A DNA stretch of 21,962 nt from Caldisericaceae bacterium (lineage in GTDB: Bacteria; Caldisericota; Caldisericia; Caldisericales; Caldisericaceae): positions 1-21,962 of the forward strand of contig JAGHAO010000078.1 in NCBI GenBank assembly GCA_021161495.1, in the 5' to 3' direction. The notes under the pieces are model-generated. The model had not been told where the DNA came from, did not search any database, and was given only the letters and a program-made list of their open reading frames with translations. Made by a program: the position numbers and the translations under genes. Shown piece after piece: positions 8,520 through 16,305 of this stretch. The first letter of the stretch is position 1, and each line of letters starts with the position of its first letter.

Positions 8520-9422
8520 ATGTTCAGGAGTTTTGAAGAACTTTTTTCTCATTTGAAAACAAAAGGAAGGGAAAGGATTGTTGTTGCGGGCGGAGAGGAT
8601 ATCGAAGCATTAAAAGCGGTAAAGGAAAGTTATGATTACGGTTTCGGAAAAGGTGTGCTAATAGGCTATAAAAACAAAATCGAGGATGCGTTAAAGTTAA
8701 TTGGAAGCGACGAATTTGTGGAAAAGATTGTAGACATCTCTTCCGAAGAAGAAAAGGGCCCTGCTGCTGTTAGGGAAGTTAAAACGAACGGCGGGGTTTT
8801 ATTGAAAGGACAAATAAAAACGGCATACCTTTTAAAGGCCGTGCTTGACAAAGAGAACGGTTTGAGGACCGACCGAATTATTAGTGACGTATTTGTATTT
8901 GAGGACATCTCTGTTTCAGGCAAATTGGTTCTTATGAGTGACGGGGGAGTAAATATAAACCCGGACTTAAATGCTCTTATAGCAATAATTAAAAATGCAG
9001 TCGAAGTTGCGCATAAATTGGGTAATGAAAACCCTAAGGTGGCGTTGCTCTCCGCGGTGGAAGTCGTTAATCCGGATATGCAGGATACTTTAAACTGGTC
9101 ACTTATATCCAAAATGAGCAAGAGAAACCAAATAAAAGGTTGTGTAATTGACGGCCCACTTGCGCTGGATAATGCGATCTCCGAATATGCCGCAAAGAAA
9201 AAAGGAATTGTGTCGGAAGTTGCGGGGAATGCCGATATTCTTATTGTTCCGAATATTGTGGTGGGAAATGTTTTCGGAAAATCTCTTGCGTACTATTCAA
9301 AATTTAAAAATGCGCATATAATAGTGGGGACGAAAGTTCCGGTAATGATTCCGTCGCGTGCGGACAGGAGCGATGTTAAATTTAATTCCATTGCGCTTGC
9401 GATAGCGAGTAAAACAATTTAA
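8520..9422 (+). CDS. ptb: Phosphate butyryltransferase, first copy
   Basis: This encodes 300 residues of the phosphate acetyl/butyryl transferase family, which exchanges acyl-CoA + Pi with acyl phosphate + CoA. Family blocks seen are GGVLLKGQIKTAYLLKAVL (91-109), LMSDGGVNINPDL (138-150), HKLGNENPKVALLSAVE, DGPLALD (211-217) and EVAGNADILIVPNIVVGN (233-250). Length (about 300) matches Ptb rather than the longer Pta. GGAGG sits in the ten-base gap after buk, so the two are certainly co-transcribed. It resembles the next gene along its length but differs at several active-site blocks, for example SDGGVNINPDL here against SDAAVIPQPDL there, so it is a paralogue and not a recent duplicate. The exact acyl preference is unknown. 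Confidence 0.9.
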   Translation: MFRSFEELFSHLKTKGRERIVVAGGEDIEALKAVKESYDYGFGKGVLIGYKNKIEDALKLIGSDEFVEKIVDISSEEEKGPAAVREVKTNGGVLLKGQIKTAYLLKAVLDKENGLRTDRIISDVFVFEDISVSGKLVLMSDGGVNINPDLNALIAIIKNAVEVAHKLGNENPKVALLSAVEVVNPDMQDTLNWSLISKMSKRNQIKGCVIDGPLALDNAISEYAAKKKGIVSEVAGNADILIVPNIVVGNVFGKSLAYYSKFKNAHIIVGTKVPVMIPSRADRSDVKFNSIALAIASKTI

Positions 9423-9437
9423 TTTAAGGAGGTTTGT

Positions 9438-10343
9438 ATGTTAAAGTCATTGGAAGCGATTGTTGAGGAAGTTAAAAAGCGAGAAAAAAGGACGGTATCC
9501 GTTGCGTACGGGCAGGACTTGCACACTTTGCAGGCAATAGAGAAAGGCGTGAAGGAGGGGCTTTTCAATGCAATCGTATTTGCGGGTAAAGCAGAAGTGG
9601 AGCGCGTTGCAAAAGCTAACAATATCGATACGTCACTGTTTGATGTGGTGGATGTTCCCGATGAAGACGAAGCCATAAAACAGGCGGTAAGAGCGGTAAG
9701 GCAGAAAAGAGCGGATCTTCTTATGAAAGGCCTTTGCCATACTGCAAACTATATGAAGGGCATATTGAATAAAGAAGAAGGGCTTCTTCCTCCGGGTGCG
9801 ATTCTTTCGCATGCATTTATTATTGAAATTCCTACGTATCATAAATTGATGGTTGTATCCGATGCCGCAGTCATACCCCAGCCGGATCTTAATATGAAAA
9901 AGGCAATGATAAATTATGATGTCGCAATTTCCCACAAGTTAGGAATCGACAATCCGAAGGTTGCCGTGGTTGCAGCAGTTGAGACAGTAAATCCCAAAAT
10001 GCAGGCAACGGTTGAAGGAGCACTTCTTTCCAAAATGAATGAAAGAGGGCAGATTAAGGGATGCATTGTTGACGGCCCTCTTGCTTTGGATCTCGCCGTG
10101 TCGAAAGAAGCCGCGGAGATTAAAAAAGTCCGCTCCGAGGTTGCGGGAGATGCGGATATCCTGATTTTCCCCAATATTGAAACAGGAAATGCTTTCTATA
10201 AATGCACCACAAAACTTGGAAACGCTAAAATAGCGGGAATAGTAACCGGCACAACGGCGCCTGCCGTGTTGACGTCGAGAGGTGACAGTGAAGATTCCAA
10301 GTTCTTCTCTCTTGCCCTTGCGGCATTGATAGCGGAGAAATAA
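9438..10343 (+). CDS. ptb: Phosphate butyryltransferase, second copy
   Basis: This is a second 301-residue phosphotransacylase of the Ptb type. Motifs are LLMKGLCHTANYMKGIL (94-110), VVSDAAVIPQPDL (139-151), HKLGIDNPKVAVVAAVETVNP, DGPLALD (212-218) and EVAGDADILIFPNIETGN. Compared with the preceding copy, GLCHTANYMKG replaces GQIKTAYLLKA and the loop near 145-150 differs, so substrate preference may differ. A strong AAGGAGG (9426-9432) lies 5 bases before ATG 9438, and the gap from the first copy is only 15 bases. It is the last gene of the upstream + strand run; no terminator hairpin follows before the next promoter at 10349, so read-through into the S1/fab genes is possible. Confidence 0.9.
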   Translation: MLKSLEAIVEEVKKREKRTVSVAYGQDLHTLQAIEKGVKEGLFNAIVFAGKAEVERVAKANNIDTSLFDVVDVPDEDEAIKQAVRAVRQKRADLLMKGLCHTANYMKGILNKEEGLLPPGAILSHAFIIEIPTYHKLMVVSDAAVIPQPDLNMKKAMINYDVAISHKLGIDNPKVAVVAAVETVNPKMQATVEGALLSKMNERGQIKGCIVDGPLALDLAVSKEAAEIKKVRSEVAGDADILIFPNIETGNAFYKCTTKLGNAKIAGIVTGTTAPAVLTSRGDSEDSKFFSLALAALIAEK

Positions 10344-10348
10344 CAATT

Positions 10349-10376
10349 TTGCGAATTTTTTTAAATTTTGTATAAT
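10349..10376 (+). promoter_or_regulatory. Sigma-70-type promoter for the S1/fab cluster
   Basis: TTGCGA (10349-10354, 4 of 6 to the -35 consensus) is followed by 16 bases and then a perfect TATAAT (10371-10376). This is the only clear promoter between 1 and 16235, and it lies in the 72-base gap between the second ptb and the S1-domain gene. It also helps choose the S1 start: an upstream TTG at 10368 would overlap the -10 box, whereas ATG 10416 leaves a leader of about 30 bases. Confidence 0.75.
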
Positions 10377-10415
10377 AGAAAATTAGAGAAATTAAATGAA
10401 GATAAGGAGAGTGAA

Positions 10416-11639
10416 ATGGGTGACATGGGCGAGAAGGATGTTTATAAAGAGGTAAATCCTGATGATGTAAATTCGATTCTTAAAGCGATTTCGGTTGAGA
10501 AATTACCAAAAAGCGGGAGCGTTAAGGCTGAGAGCAATAATGCCGAGGCTGCGGGAGGGGAAGGCGAAGTTAAAGATCCGATGAGCCTTGCTAAGCATTA
10601 CGTCCCCAAACCTTTTAGAAGGGGCGACATTATTACCGTTACTGTCGTAAAACTTGAAAAGGACGGAATAATGGTAAACGCGGGAGGAAAAGGAGATTAC
10701 TATATTCCGTTAAAAAATCTTTCGCTTAAACCGATTTCATCGCCTGAGGAAGTGGTAAAAGTGGGTGATAAAATTGACGTTTATGTGGTGAAGGAGAGAG
10801 ACGCCAAAGGAAATGCTGTTCTTTCCAAAAAGAAAGCGGATTATACGGAGAAGTGGAAAGAACTAAAAGAAAAACAACATAGGGGTGAAACGGTAACTGC
10901 AAAGGTTATTAAAGCGATAAAGGGCGGACTCCTCACTGACGTCGAAGGAATAGTTGCTTTTCTTCCTCAATCGCAAGTAGGATTGAAAAAGGGAGAATCC
11001 CTGGAAGATTACGTGGGTAAAGAATTTGATGTGAAAATTCTTGAAGTCGATTCCGCAATAAGGAGGATGGTAATCTCAAGAAGAGAATTTTTGAGAGAAG
11101 AAAAGGAAAAGGAAAGAAAAGAGGCTCTGGTTAACCTCAAAAAAGGAGATATAATAGAGGGAACGGTAAGAACCATAAAGGATTTCGGGGTTTTTGTCGA
11201 TATAGGCCACGGAATAGACGGATTTGTAAGACTCAGTGAACTTACCTGGGGAAGAAGGAAAAAACCTGCGGAAGTGGTTAAAAAGGGAGAATCCGTAAAG
11301 GTTAAAATTCTTAATGTAAATTTGGGTTCCGGAAAAGTGTCTTTGAGTCTTAGGCAGACAAAGCCTTATCCCTGGGATATTGTGGAAGAAAAATTCCCGG
11401 TTGGTTCAATTGTCGAAGGGACCGTGATCAGAATTCATCCCTTTGGCGCCGTGGTGGAATTGGACGACGGAATTACGGGACTCGTGCATATTTCACAGTT
11501 GGATACAAAAAGGGTGAATAAGGTTGACGATGTGGTGAAGATCGGTGATAAAATCACCGTTAAAATCCTTAATATAGATAAGGAAAATAAAAAAATAAGG
11601 CTCAGCAGGAGGGCGGTGCTGGAGGAGAGTAATGCCTGA
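10416..11639 (+). CDS. rpsA: S1 RNA-binding domain protein (ribosomal protein S1 homologue)
   Basis: This encodes 407 residues with four S1/OB-fold repeats at about 70-139, 156-223, 242-312 and 328-398. The last two are the most canonical (GTVRTIKDFGVFVDIGHGIDGFV and GTVIRIHPFGAVVELDDGITGLVH). The first 65 residues are acidic and low in complexity. Four-repeat proteins of about 400 residues are the Gram-positive form of ribosomal protein S1/YpfD, which binds single-stranded mRNA and may aid initiation; E. coli S1 has six repeats. The frame runs upstream to a TTG at 10368, but ATG 10416, with AAGGAG 6 bases before it and a promoter just upstream, is the supported start. In many Firmicutes the S1 gene lies beside cmk-plsC-ispH; here it instead heads the fatty-acid genes and overlaps fabZ by 8 bases. 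Confidence 0.9.
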   Translation: MGDMGEKDVYKEVNPDDVNSILKAISVEKLPKSGSVKAESNNAEAAGGEGEVKDPMSLAKHYVPKPFRRGDIITVTVVKLEKDGIMVNAGGKGDYYIPLKNLSLKPISSPEEVVKVGDKIDVYVVKERDAKGNAVLSKKKADYTEKWKELKEKQHRGETVTAKVIKAIKGGLLTDVEGIVAFLPQSQVGLKKGESLEDYVGKEFDVKILEVDSAIRRMVISRREFLREEKEKERKEALVNLKKGDIIEGTVRTIKDFGVFVDIGHGIDGFVRLSELTWGRRKKPAEVVKKGESVKVKILNVNLGSGKVSLSLRQTKPYPWDIVEEKFPVGSIVEGTVIRIHPFGAVVELDDGITGLVHISQLDTKRVNKVDDVVKIGDKITVKILNIDKENKKIRLSRRAVLEESNA

Positions 11640-12099
11640 AAAGATTCTCAGCCTTAATAAGGAACAGATAAAGAAATTTCTTCCTCACAGGGACCCGTTT
11701 TTATTCGTTGATGAGATTACGGAGGTTATACCGGGGAAGAGTGTAATTGGGAAGAAAGTTGTTCGTAAAGATGAATTCTTCTTTAAAGGCCATTTTCCCG
11801 GGCTTCCGATTTTTCCCGGAGCTATTTTAATAGAAACATTGGCACAGGTTTCGGCTTTTATAATTTTAACAATGCCCGGTAAGGAAAAATTGTTCGGGTT
11901 GTTTACGGGCGTGGATAAATTCAGATTCAAGAAGGTTGTTAAGCCCGGTGATGTCCTTACAATAAAGTCTCACGTTATTTCCTACGGACATAACGTAGCA
12001 AAAAGTGAAGGAAAAATCTTTGTTAACAATAAAGTTGTTGCGGAAGGAGTTGTATCTGCAATGTTTATTGATAAAAAGAAAGTAATGGAGGCGAAATGA
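11632..12099 (+). CDS. fabZ: 3-hydroxyacyl-ACP dehydratase FabZ
   Basis: This is a 155-residue hotdog-fold dehydratase that removes water from 3-hydroxyacyl-ACP to give trans-2-enoyl-ACP in type II fatty-acid synthesis. The N-terminal LPHRDPFLFVDEI is typical. The active site is visible in GHFPGLPIFPGAILIETLAQ, with catalytic His54 and Glu68 at the same numbers as in E. coli FabZ. The ATG overlaps the end of the S1 gene by 8 bases, with GGAGG upstream inside the S1 coding region. Its 3' end overlaps fabH by 4 bases. No separate FabA-type isomerase is seen, so the route to unsaturated chains, if any, is not in this window. Confidence 0.96.
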   Translation: MPEKILSLNKEQIKKFLPHRDPFLFVDEITEVIPGKSVIGKKVVRKDEFFFKGHFPGLPIFPGAILIETLAQVSAFIILTMPGKEKLFGLFTGVDKFRFKKVVKPGDVLTIKSHVISYGHNVAKSEGKIFVNNKVVAEGVVSAMFIDKKKVMEAK

Positions 12100-13082
12100 T
12101 GGGTAATGTAGGTATAATAGGGGTCGGCAGTTATGTACCCGACAAAGTGGTTACAAATTTTGACCTCGAAAAATTCCTTGATACTTCCGATGAATGGATA
12201 AGGACGAGGACAGGAATTGTCGAAAGGCGATTTGCGGACGATAGTCAAACCACAAGTGACCTTGCGGCAATTGCGGCGAAACGCGCAATCGAAGACGCTG
12301 GGATATCTCCGGAAGATATCGGCTTGATTATTGTGGGCACGAATTCCCCGGATATGCGTTATCCGGCAACCGCATGCCTTGTGCAGGACAAGATCGGTGC
12401 TAAAAACGCGGCGGCGTTCGATCTGCAAGCGGGATGTCCCGGATGGATTTTTGCAACAACCGTGGGTGCCCAGTTTGTAAAAACGGGAATGTACAAATAT
12501 GTCCTTACGATAGGGGCGGAAGTTATAACGAGAATGATGGATAAAACGGACAGATACACATATGTTCTGTTTGGTGACAGCGCGGGTGCTACTGTTCTCG
12601 CCAATGTCGAAGAAGGCGGGTTTAAGTCGTTTGAACTTTATGCGGATGGTAGCCTTGCGGAGTATCTTACTTTTCCTGCGGGAGGTTCCAAACTGCCCTT
12701 CAGCCAGGAAGTTCTCGATAAGAGGCTTCACTATACAAAGATGAACGGCAAGGAAGTGTTTAAATTCTCCGTAAGGGAAATTGGCAGAATTTCTAAAAAC
12801 GTAATTAACAAAGCAGGGCTTAAACCGGAAGATATACGCTGGTTCATCCCTCATCAGGCAAATTTGCGTATAATAGATGCCGGAATGAAAAGACTGGGAA
12901 TACCGAAAGAAAAAGTTGTTGTGACAATCGATAAATACGGAAATTCCTCGGCAGCTTCGATACCCGTGGCATTGGATGATATATACAAGCAGGGAAAGAT
13001 TAAAAAAGGTGATCATCTTCTTATGGTCTCGTTCGGTGCCGGTATGACTTCCGGTGCATTTGTTGTGGAGTGGTCAAAATGA
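12096..13082 (+). CDS. fabH: 3-oxoacyl-ACP synthase III FabH
   Basis: FabH (328 residues) condenses a short acyl-CoA with malonyl-ACP to start each fatty-acid chain. The Cys-His-Asn triad is seen as Cys114 (LQAGCPGW), His253 (IPHQANLR) and Asn283 (YGNSSAAS). The opening GIIGVGSYVPDK and SDEWIRTRTGI are family hallmarks. Two adjacent ATG codons (12096, 12099) are possible starts; GGAGG (12087-12091) lies 4 or 7 bases away, and the first forms an ATGA with fabZ. The segment around Cys114, AGCPGW, departs from the usual AAC(A/S)GF. FabH primer choice fixes straight or branched chains, and the acyl-CoA pool shaped by the upstream Ptb/Buk could feed it, which is inference. Confidence 0.96.
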   Translation: MMGNVGIIGVGSYVPDKVVTNFDLEKFLDTSDEWIRTRTGIVERRFADDSQTTSDLAAIAAKRAIEDAGISPEDIGLIIVGTNSPDMRYPATACLVQDKIGAKNAAAFDLQAGCPGWIFATTVGAQFVKTGMYKYVLTIGAEVITRMMDKTDRYTYVLFGDSAGATVLANVEEGGFKSFELYADGSLAEYLTFPAGGSKLPFSQEVLDKRLHYTKMNGKEVFKFSVREIGRISKNVINKAGLKPEDIRWFIPHQANLRIIDAGMKRLGIPKEKVVVTIDKYGNSSAASIPVALDDIYKQGKIKKGDHLLMVSFGAGMTSGAFVVEWSK

Positions 13083-13978
13083 AGGCGTTTGTTTTTCCCG
13101 GACAAGGCTCACAATACGTGGGAATGAGTAAAAAAATTCCCGATTCGTCGCTTAAAAAGGAATTGTTTACGAAAGCTTCCGATATTGTAGGGTTCGACCT
13201 TTTGAATCTTTGCGACAACGGGCCTATGGCGGATCTTACCTCTACGGAAAACACTCAACCCGCCCTTTTTACCGTTTCGGCAATTTATGATCTTATGCTA
13301 AAGGAGAAGGGAGTAAAGCCGGAAATTGTGGCAGGCCACAGTTTGGGTGAGTATTCCGCTTTGTTTTCGGCAGGTGTTATTTCATTTGAAGACGGCATTT
13401 CTCTTGTTAGGAAAAGAGGGCTTTTAATGAAATCCGCCGCCGAAAAGTCACCAGGAAAAATGCTTGCCGTAATCGGATTGAAAGAAGATAAATTACAGCC
13501 GTTGTTAGATGAAGCATCCAAGGAAGGCGTTATAGTTGCCGCAAACTTTAACTCTCCGGGGCAAATTGTCCTTTCCGGGGAATCGGCAGCAATAGAAAAA
13601 GCCCAATCTATTGCAAAAGATTTCGGGGCGAGGCTTGCCAAAGTTCTTGCCGTGTCGGCTCCTTTTCACTCTCCTTTAATGCAACCCATAGTTGAAGAAA
13701 TGAGTTTGCATATAGACAAGGTCAATTTTAGCAAACCGGATGTGCCTGTTGTTCAAAATGTTACGGGTGAAATTTCGGAAGATGTGAAAACGATAAAAGA
13801 AAATCTTAAAAAGCAACTTACAGGCCCTGTTTTATGGACAAAAACTTTGGATACGATGAGTAATTCGGGTGTGGAGGAGTTTTTCGAAGTAGGGCCTAAA
13901 AACGTCTTAAAGGGTTTGATTTCCAGAACACTCAAAGGAGTGCAAATCAAACTTGCGGAGGAGATTTTTAATGCTTAA
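13079..13978 (+). CDS. fabD: Malonyl-CoA:ACP transacylase FabD
   Basis: FabD (299 residues) transfers malonyl from CoA to ACP. FPGQGSQ (6-12) forms the oxyanion region, the nucleophile is Ser88 in GHSLGEYSAL, Arg113 follows in KRGLLM, and the catalytic His197 lies in APFHSPLM. QNVTGE and FEVGPKNVLKGL near the C-terminus complete the family pattern. GTG 13070 is in frame but ATG 13079 is chosen: it overlaps the fabH stop (ATGA), GGAG lies 8 bases upstream, and the protein then begins KAFVFPGQG. In many Clostridia an enoyl reductase gene (fabK) sits between fabH and fabD; none is here. Confidence 0.96.
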   Translation: MKAFVFPGQGSQYVGMSKKIPDSSLKKELFTKASDIVGFDLLNLCDNGPMADLTSTENTQPALFTVSAIYDLMLKEKGVKPEIVAGHSLGEYSALFSAGVISFEDGISLVRKRGLLMKSAAEKSPGKMLAVIGLKEDKLQPLLDEASKEGVIVAANFNSPGQIVLSGESAAIEKAQSIAKDFGARLAKVLAVSAPFHSPLMQPIVEEMSLHIDKVNFSKPDVPVVQNVTGEISEDVKTIKENLKKQLTGPVLWTKTLDTMSNSGVEEFFEVGPKNVLKGLISRTLKGVQIKLAEEIFNA

Positions 13979-14726
13979 AATCGATTTAAGCGGAAGGAAG
14001 GCCATAGTTACTGGAGGTTCCAGAGGAATTGGAAGGGCGATTGCCGTTACTCTTGCGGATTGCGGTGCCGATGTTGCTGTTCTTTACGCTCACAATAAGG
14101 AAGCTGCGGAAGAGACAGCCAAAATGATTAAAGAAAAAGGAAGAAACGTAATCGCGGTTAAGTGTAATGTTGCAAATGAAGACGACGTTCAAAAAACAGT
14201 GGAAGACATTGTGAAAGAGTTTGGCAAAATAGACATATTGGTTAATAATGCGGGTATAACGAAAGACGGCTTAATTATGCGAATGGAAGGCCCTGATTGG
14301 GATAAAGTGCTCGAAACCAATTTAAAAGGTGCCTTCTTAATGACTAAGTATTCTTTGAAATATATGATTAAAAACCGGTTTGGCAGAATAATAAACATTT
14401 CTTCCATCGTCGGAATAATCGGTAATGTAGGGCAGGCAAATTATGTTTCTTCTAAGGCGGGGCTTATAGGCCTTACCAAGGCCACCGCAATAGAATATTC
14501 TTCCAGAAACATAACTGCAAATGCAATAGCCCCCGGTTTTATTGACACGGATATGACGAAAAAGCTTTCCGAAAAGGTGAAGGAGCAGTTTTTACAGAAA
14601 GTATTGAAAAGAGTACCCGGTAAGCCTGAGGATGTGGCAAATGTAGTTGCTTTTCTTGCTTCACCTCTTGCTTCCTATATAACGGGAACTACAATTTTAG
14701 TTGATGGCGGTTTAAGTTTAGGATAA
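13971..14726 (+). CDS. fabG: 3-oxoacyl-ACP reductase FabG
   Basis: FabG (251 residues) is a short-chain dehydrogenase that reduces 3-oxoacyl-ACP, normally with NADPH. The Rossmann dinucleotide motif is TGGSRGIG (14-21), NNAG is at 92-95, the catalytic Ser is in NISSIVG (144/145), and Tyr158 and Lys162 form the YxxxK pair in NYVSSKAG. The C-terminal ITGTTILVDGGLSLG is characteristic of FabG. The frame is open to an upstream start at 13953, but ATG 13971 has GGAGGAG 7 bases before it and gives the family-typical DLSGRKAIVTGG opening. It overlaps fabD by 8 bases. With no enoyl reductase in the cluster, this is the only reductase of the cycle encoded here. Confidence 0.96.
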   Translation: MLKIDLSGRKAIVTGGSRGIGRAIAVTLADCGADVAVLYAHNKEAAEETAKMIKEKGRNVIAVKCNVANEDDVQKTVEDIVKEFGKIDILVNNAGITKDGLIMRMEGPDWDKVLETNLKGAFLMTKYSLKYMIKNRFGRIINISSIVGIIGNVGQANYVSSKAGLIGLTKATAIEYSSRNITANAIAPGFIDTDMTKKLSEKVKEQFLQKVLKRVPGKPEDVANVVAFLASPLASYITGTTILVDGGLSLG

Positions 14727-14751
14727 TAAAATTTTCAAAGGAGGTTGTATT

Positions 14752-14994
14752 ATGGACGAAAAAGAAATTAGAGAAAAAGTAGTGGAAATTGTGAAGGACA
14801 AACTTGGCGTAGAGGATGACAAAATTACGGACGATGCCAAGTATGTTGATGATCTCGGTGCGGATTCTTTGAGCCTTGTGGATATCGCAATGGCTCTCGA
14901 AGACGAATTCGGGATGAAAATTCCGGATGAAGACATCGAAAAGATCACGACCGTAGGAGCAACAATTCAATACATTAAAGAGCACCTAAAATAG
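14752..14994 (+). CDS. acpP: Acyl carrier protein
   Basis: This is an 80-residue, acidic, four-helix acyl carrier protein. The DSL motif (Asp38-Ser39-Leu40 in DDLGADSLSLVD) gives Ser39 as the site of 4'-phosphopantetheine attachment. EDEFGMKIPDEDIEKITTVG forms the recognition helix II/III region used by the Fab enzymes. A strong AAAGGAGG precedes the ATG in the 25-base gap after fabG, the largest gap inside the cluster, consistent with a high translation rate for an abundant protein. The order fabG-acpP-fabF is the commonest arrangement of these three genes in bacteria. Confidence 0.97.
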   Translation: MDEKEIREKVVEIVKDKLGVEDDKITDDAKYVDDLGADSLSLVDIAMALEDEFGMKIPDEDIEKITTVGATIQYIKEHLK

Positions 14995-14996
14995 AT

Positions 14997-16235
14997 ATGA
15001 GAAGAGTTGTTATAACCGGTTTGGGAATTGTATCTCCGATAGGAATCGGAAAGGATAATTATTTCGACTCCTTGAAAAAAGGAGTATCCGGAGTTTCTCG
15101 TATTACTCTCTTTGATCCTACGGATTTTTCGGTGCAGATTGCTGCGGAAGTGAAAAATTTTGAACCGGAAAAGTATTTGGACAAAAAAGAGTTGAGAAGG
15201 CTTGACAGAGTTCAAAAGTTTGCTTTTGCGGCGGCAAAAGAAGCAATAGAAGACTCCGGATTAAACCCCGAGTCGGAAAACAAAGAAAGGGTAGGAGTTT
15301 ATTTTACGTCCGGAGTTGGAGGGCTTGAATCTCTTTGGGAGCAGTTTCATGTTCTTGCCGAGAAAGGCCCGAGAAGAGTCAGCCCGTTTTTAATCACGGA
15401 GTTGATTGTCGATGCTATTCCTGCATACATAGCACTGAGATACGGATTTAAGGGAGCGACTCTTTCCCCTGTTGCGGCTTGTGCTTCCGCTACTCAAACG
15501 TTTGGAGAAGCGATGCTTGCAATTCAGCGCGGAGATCTTGATGTTATTGTTGCGGGTGGTGCCGATGCTGCTATAAATCCAATCGGAGTGGCTGCATTCG
15601 CTTCTATGAGGGCTCTTTCGAAGAGGAACGATTCTCCGGAAGATGCTTCGAGGCCGTTCGATAAAACAAGAGACGGTTTCGTTATGGGAGAAGGCGCCGG
15701 AGCACTTGTGCTTGAATCTCTTGAGCACGCAAAGAAGCGTGACGCGCATATATATGCGGAGCTTGCAGGCTATGGCGCAACGACTGATGCTTATCATACT
15801 ACCGCTCCGGACCCAACGGTTTCCCAAATTAAGCGTGCTATGAATATGGCGATGGAAAGCGCCGGAGTTTCTCCGGATGATGTGGATTATATAAATGCCC
15901 ACGGAACATCCACTCCGTTGAATGATAAGTACGAAACAAAGGCTATAAAAGAAATTTTCGGAGAACGTGCGTATAAAATTCCGGTAAGCTCCACAAAATC
16001 GATGATCGGGCATCTTCTCGGTGCGTCAGGTGCTGCAGAGTCTGTTGCAACGCTCCTATCAATAGAAAAAGGAATTGTGTTTCCTACGATTAATTACAAG
16101 GAAAAGGATCCGGAATGCGATTTGGATTACGTTCCGAATGAAGCAAGAGAACAGAAGATTGACGTTGCCCTTAAAAATTCTTTCGGATTCGGAGGGCATA
16201 ACGTCTCTTTGATCTTTAAAAAATTCAAAGAGTAA
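14997..16235 (+). CDS. fabF: 3-oxoacyl-ACP synthase II FabF
   Basis: FabF (412 residues) catalyses the elongation condensation of acyl-ACP with malonyl-ACP. The Cys-His-His active site is seen as Cys162 (VAACASATQTFGEA), His302 (NAHGTSTPLND) and His339 (STKSMIGHLLGASGAAE). ITGLGIVSPIG at the N-terminus and NSFGFGGHNVS near the C-terminus are typical. The start lies 2 bases after the acpP stop, so the two are co-translated. It is the last gene of the S1/fab transcript, and a stem-loop with a T run lies about 30 bases past the stop. Confidence 0.96.
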   Translation: MRRVVITGLGIVSPIGIGKDNYFDSLKKGVSGVSRITLFDPTDFSVQIAAEVKNFEPEKYLDKKELRRLDRVQKFAFAAAKEAIEDSGLNPESENKERVGVYFTSGVGGLESLWEQFHVLAEKGPRRVSPFLITELIVDAIPAYIALRYGFKGATLSPVAACASATQTFGEAMLAIQRGDLDVIVAGGADAAINPIGVAAFASMRALSKRNDSPEDASRPFDKTRDGFVMGEGAGALVLESLEHAKKRDAHIYAELAGYGATTDAYHTTAPDPTVSQIKRAMNMAMESAGVSPDDVDYINAHGTSTPLNDKYETKAIKEIFGERAYKIPVSSTKSMIGHLLGASGAAESVATLLSIEKGIVFPTINYKEKDPECDLDYVPNEAREQKIDVALKNSFGFGGHNVSLIFKKFKE

Positions 16236-16263
16236 TCTTCGCCTTTTTATCGGAAGTTAAATT

Positions 16264-16305
16264 AATAAGGCCGTTGGCATTATACCACCGGCCTTATTCT
16301 TTTTT
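16264..16305 (+). terminator. Rho-independent terminator after fabF, overlapping the gpsA 3' end
   Basis: AATAAGGCCGTTGG (16264-16277) pairs with CCACCGGCCTTATT (16285-16298), a 14-base stem with one G-T wobble and a 7-base loop, followed by C and TTTTTT (16300-16305). This is a strong intrinsic terminator for the + strand. The convergent gpsA gene ends inside the right arm (its TAA is the complement of 16294-16296). Read on the - strand the hairpin is followed by AATTTAACTT, a weaker U-tract, so it may serve both directions. Confidence 0.9.

Noticed and set aside
11982..13016. 344-codon open frame on the - strand
   Set aside because: It lies wholly antisense to fabZ/fabH, both of which have intact catalytic residues. 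Its translation has no recognisable domain, is rich in Cys, His, Arg and Ser as expected of a complementary frame, and has no SD.
15390..16013. 207-codon open frame on the - strand
   Set aside because: It is antisense to the FabF active-site region; the open frame follows from codon bias in fabF.
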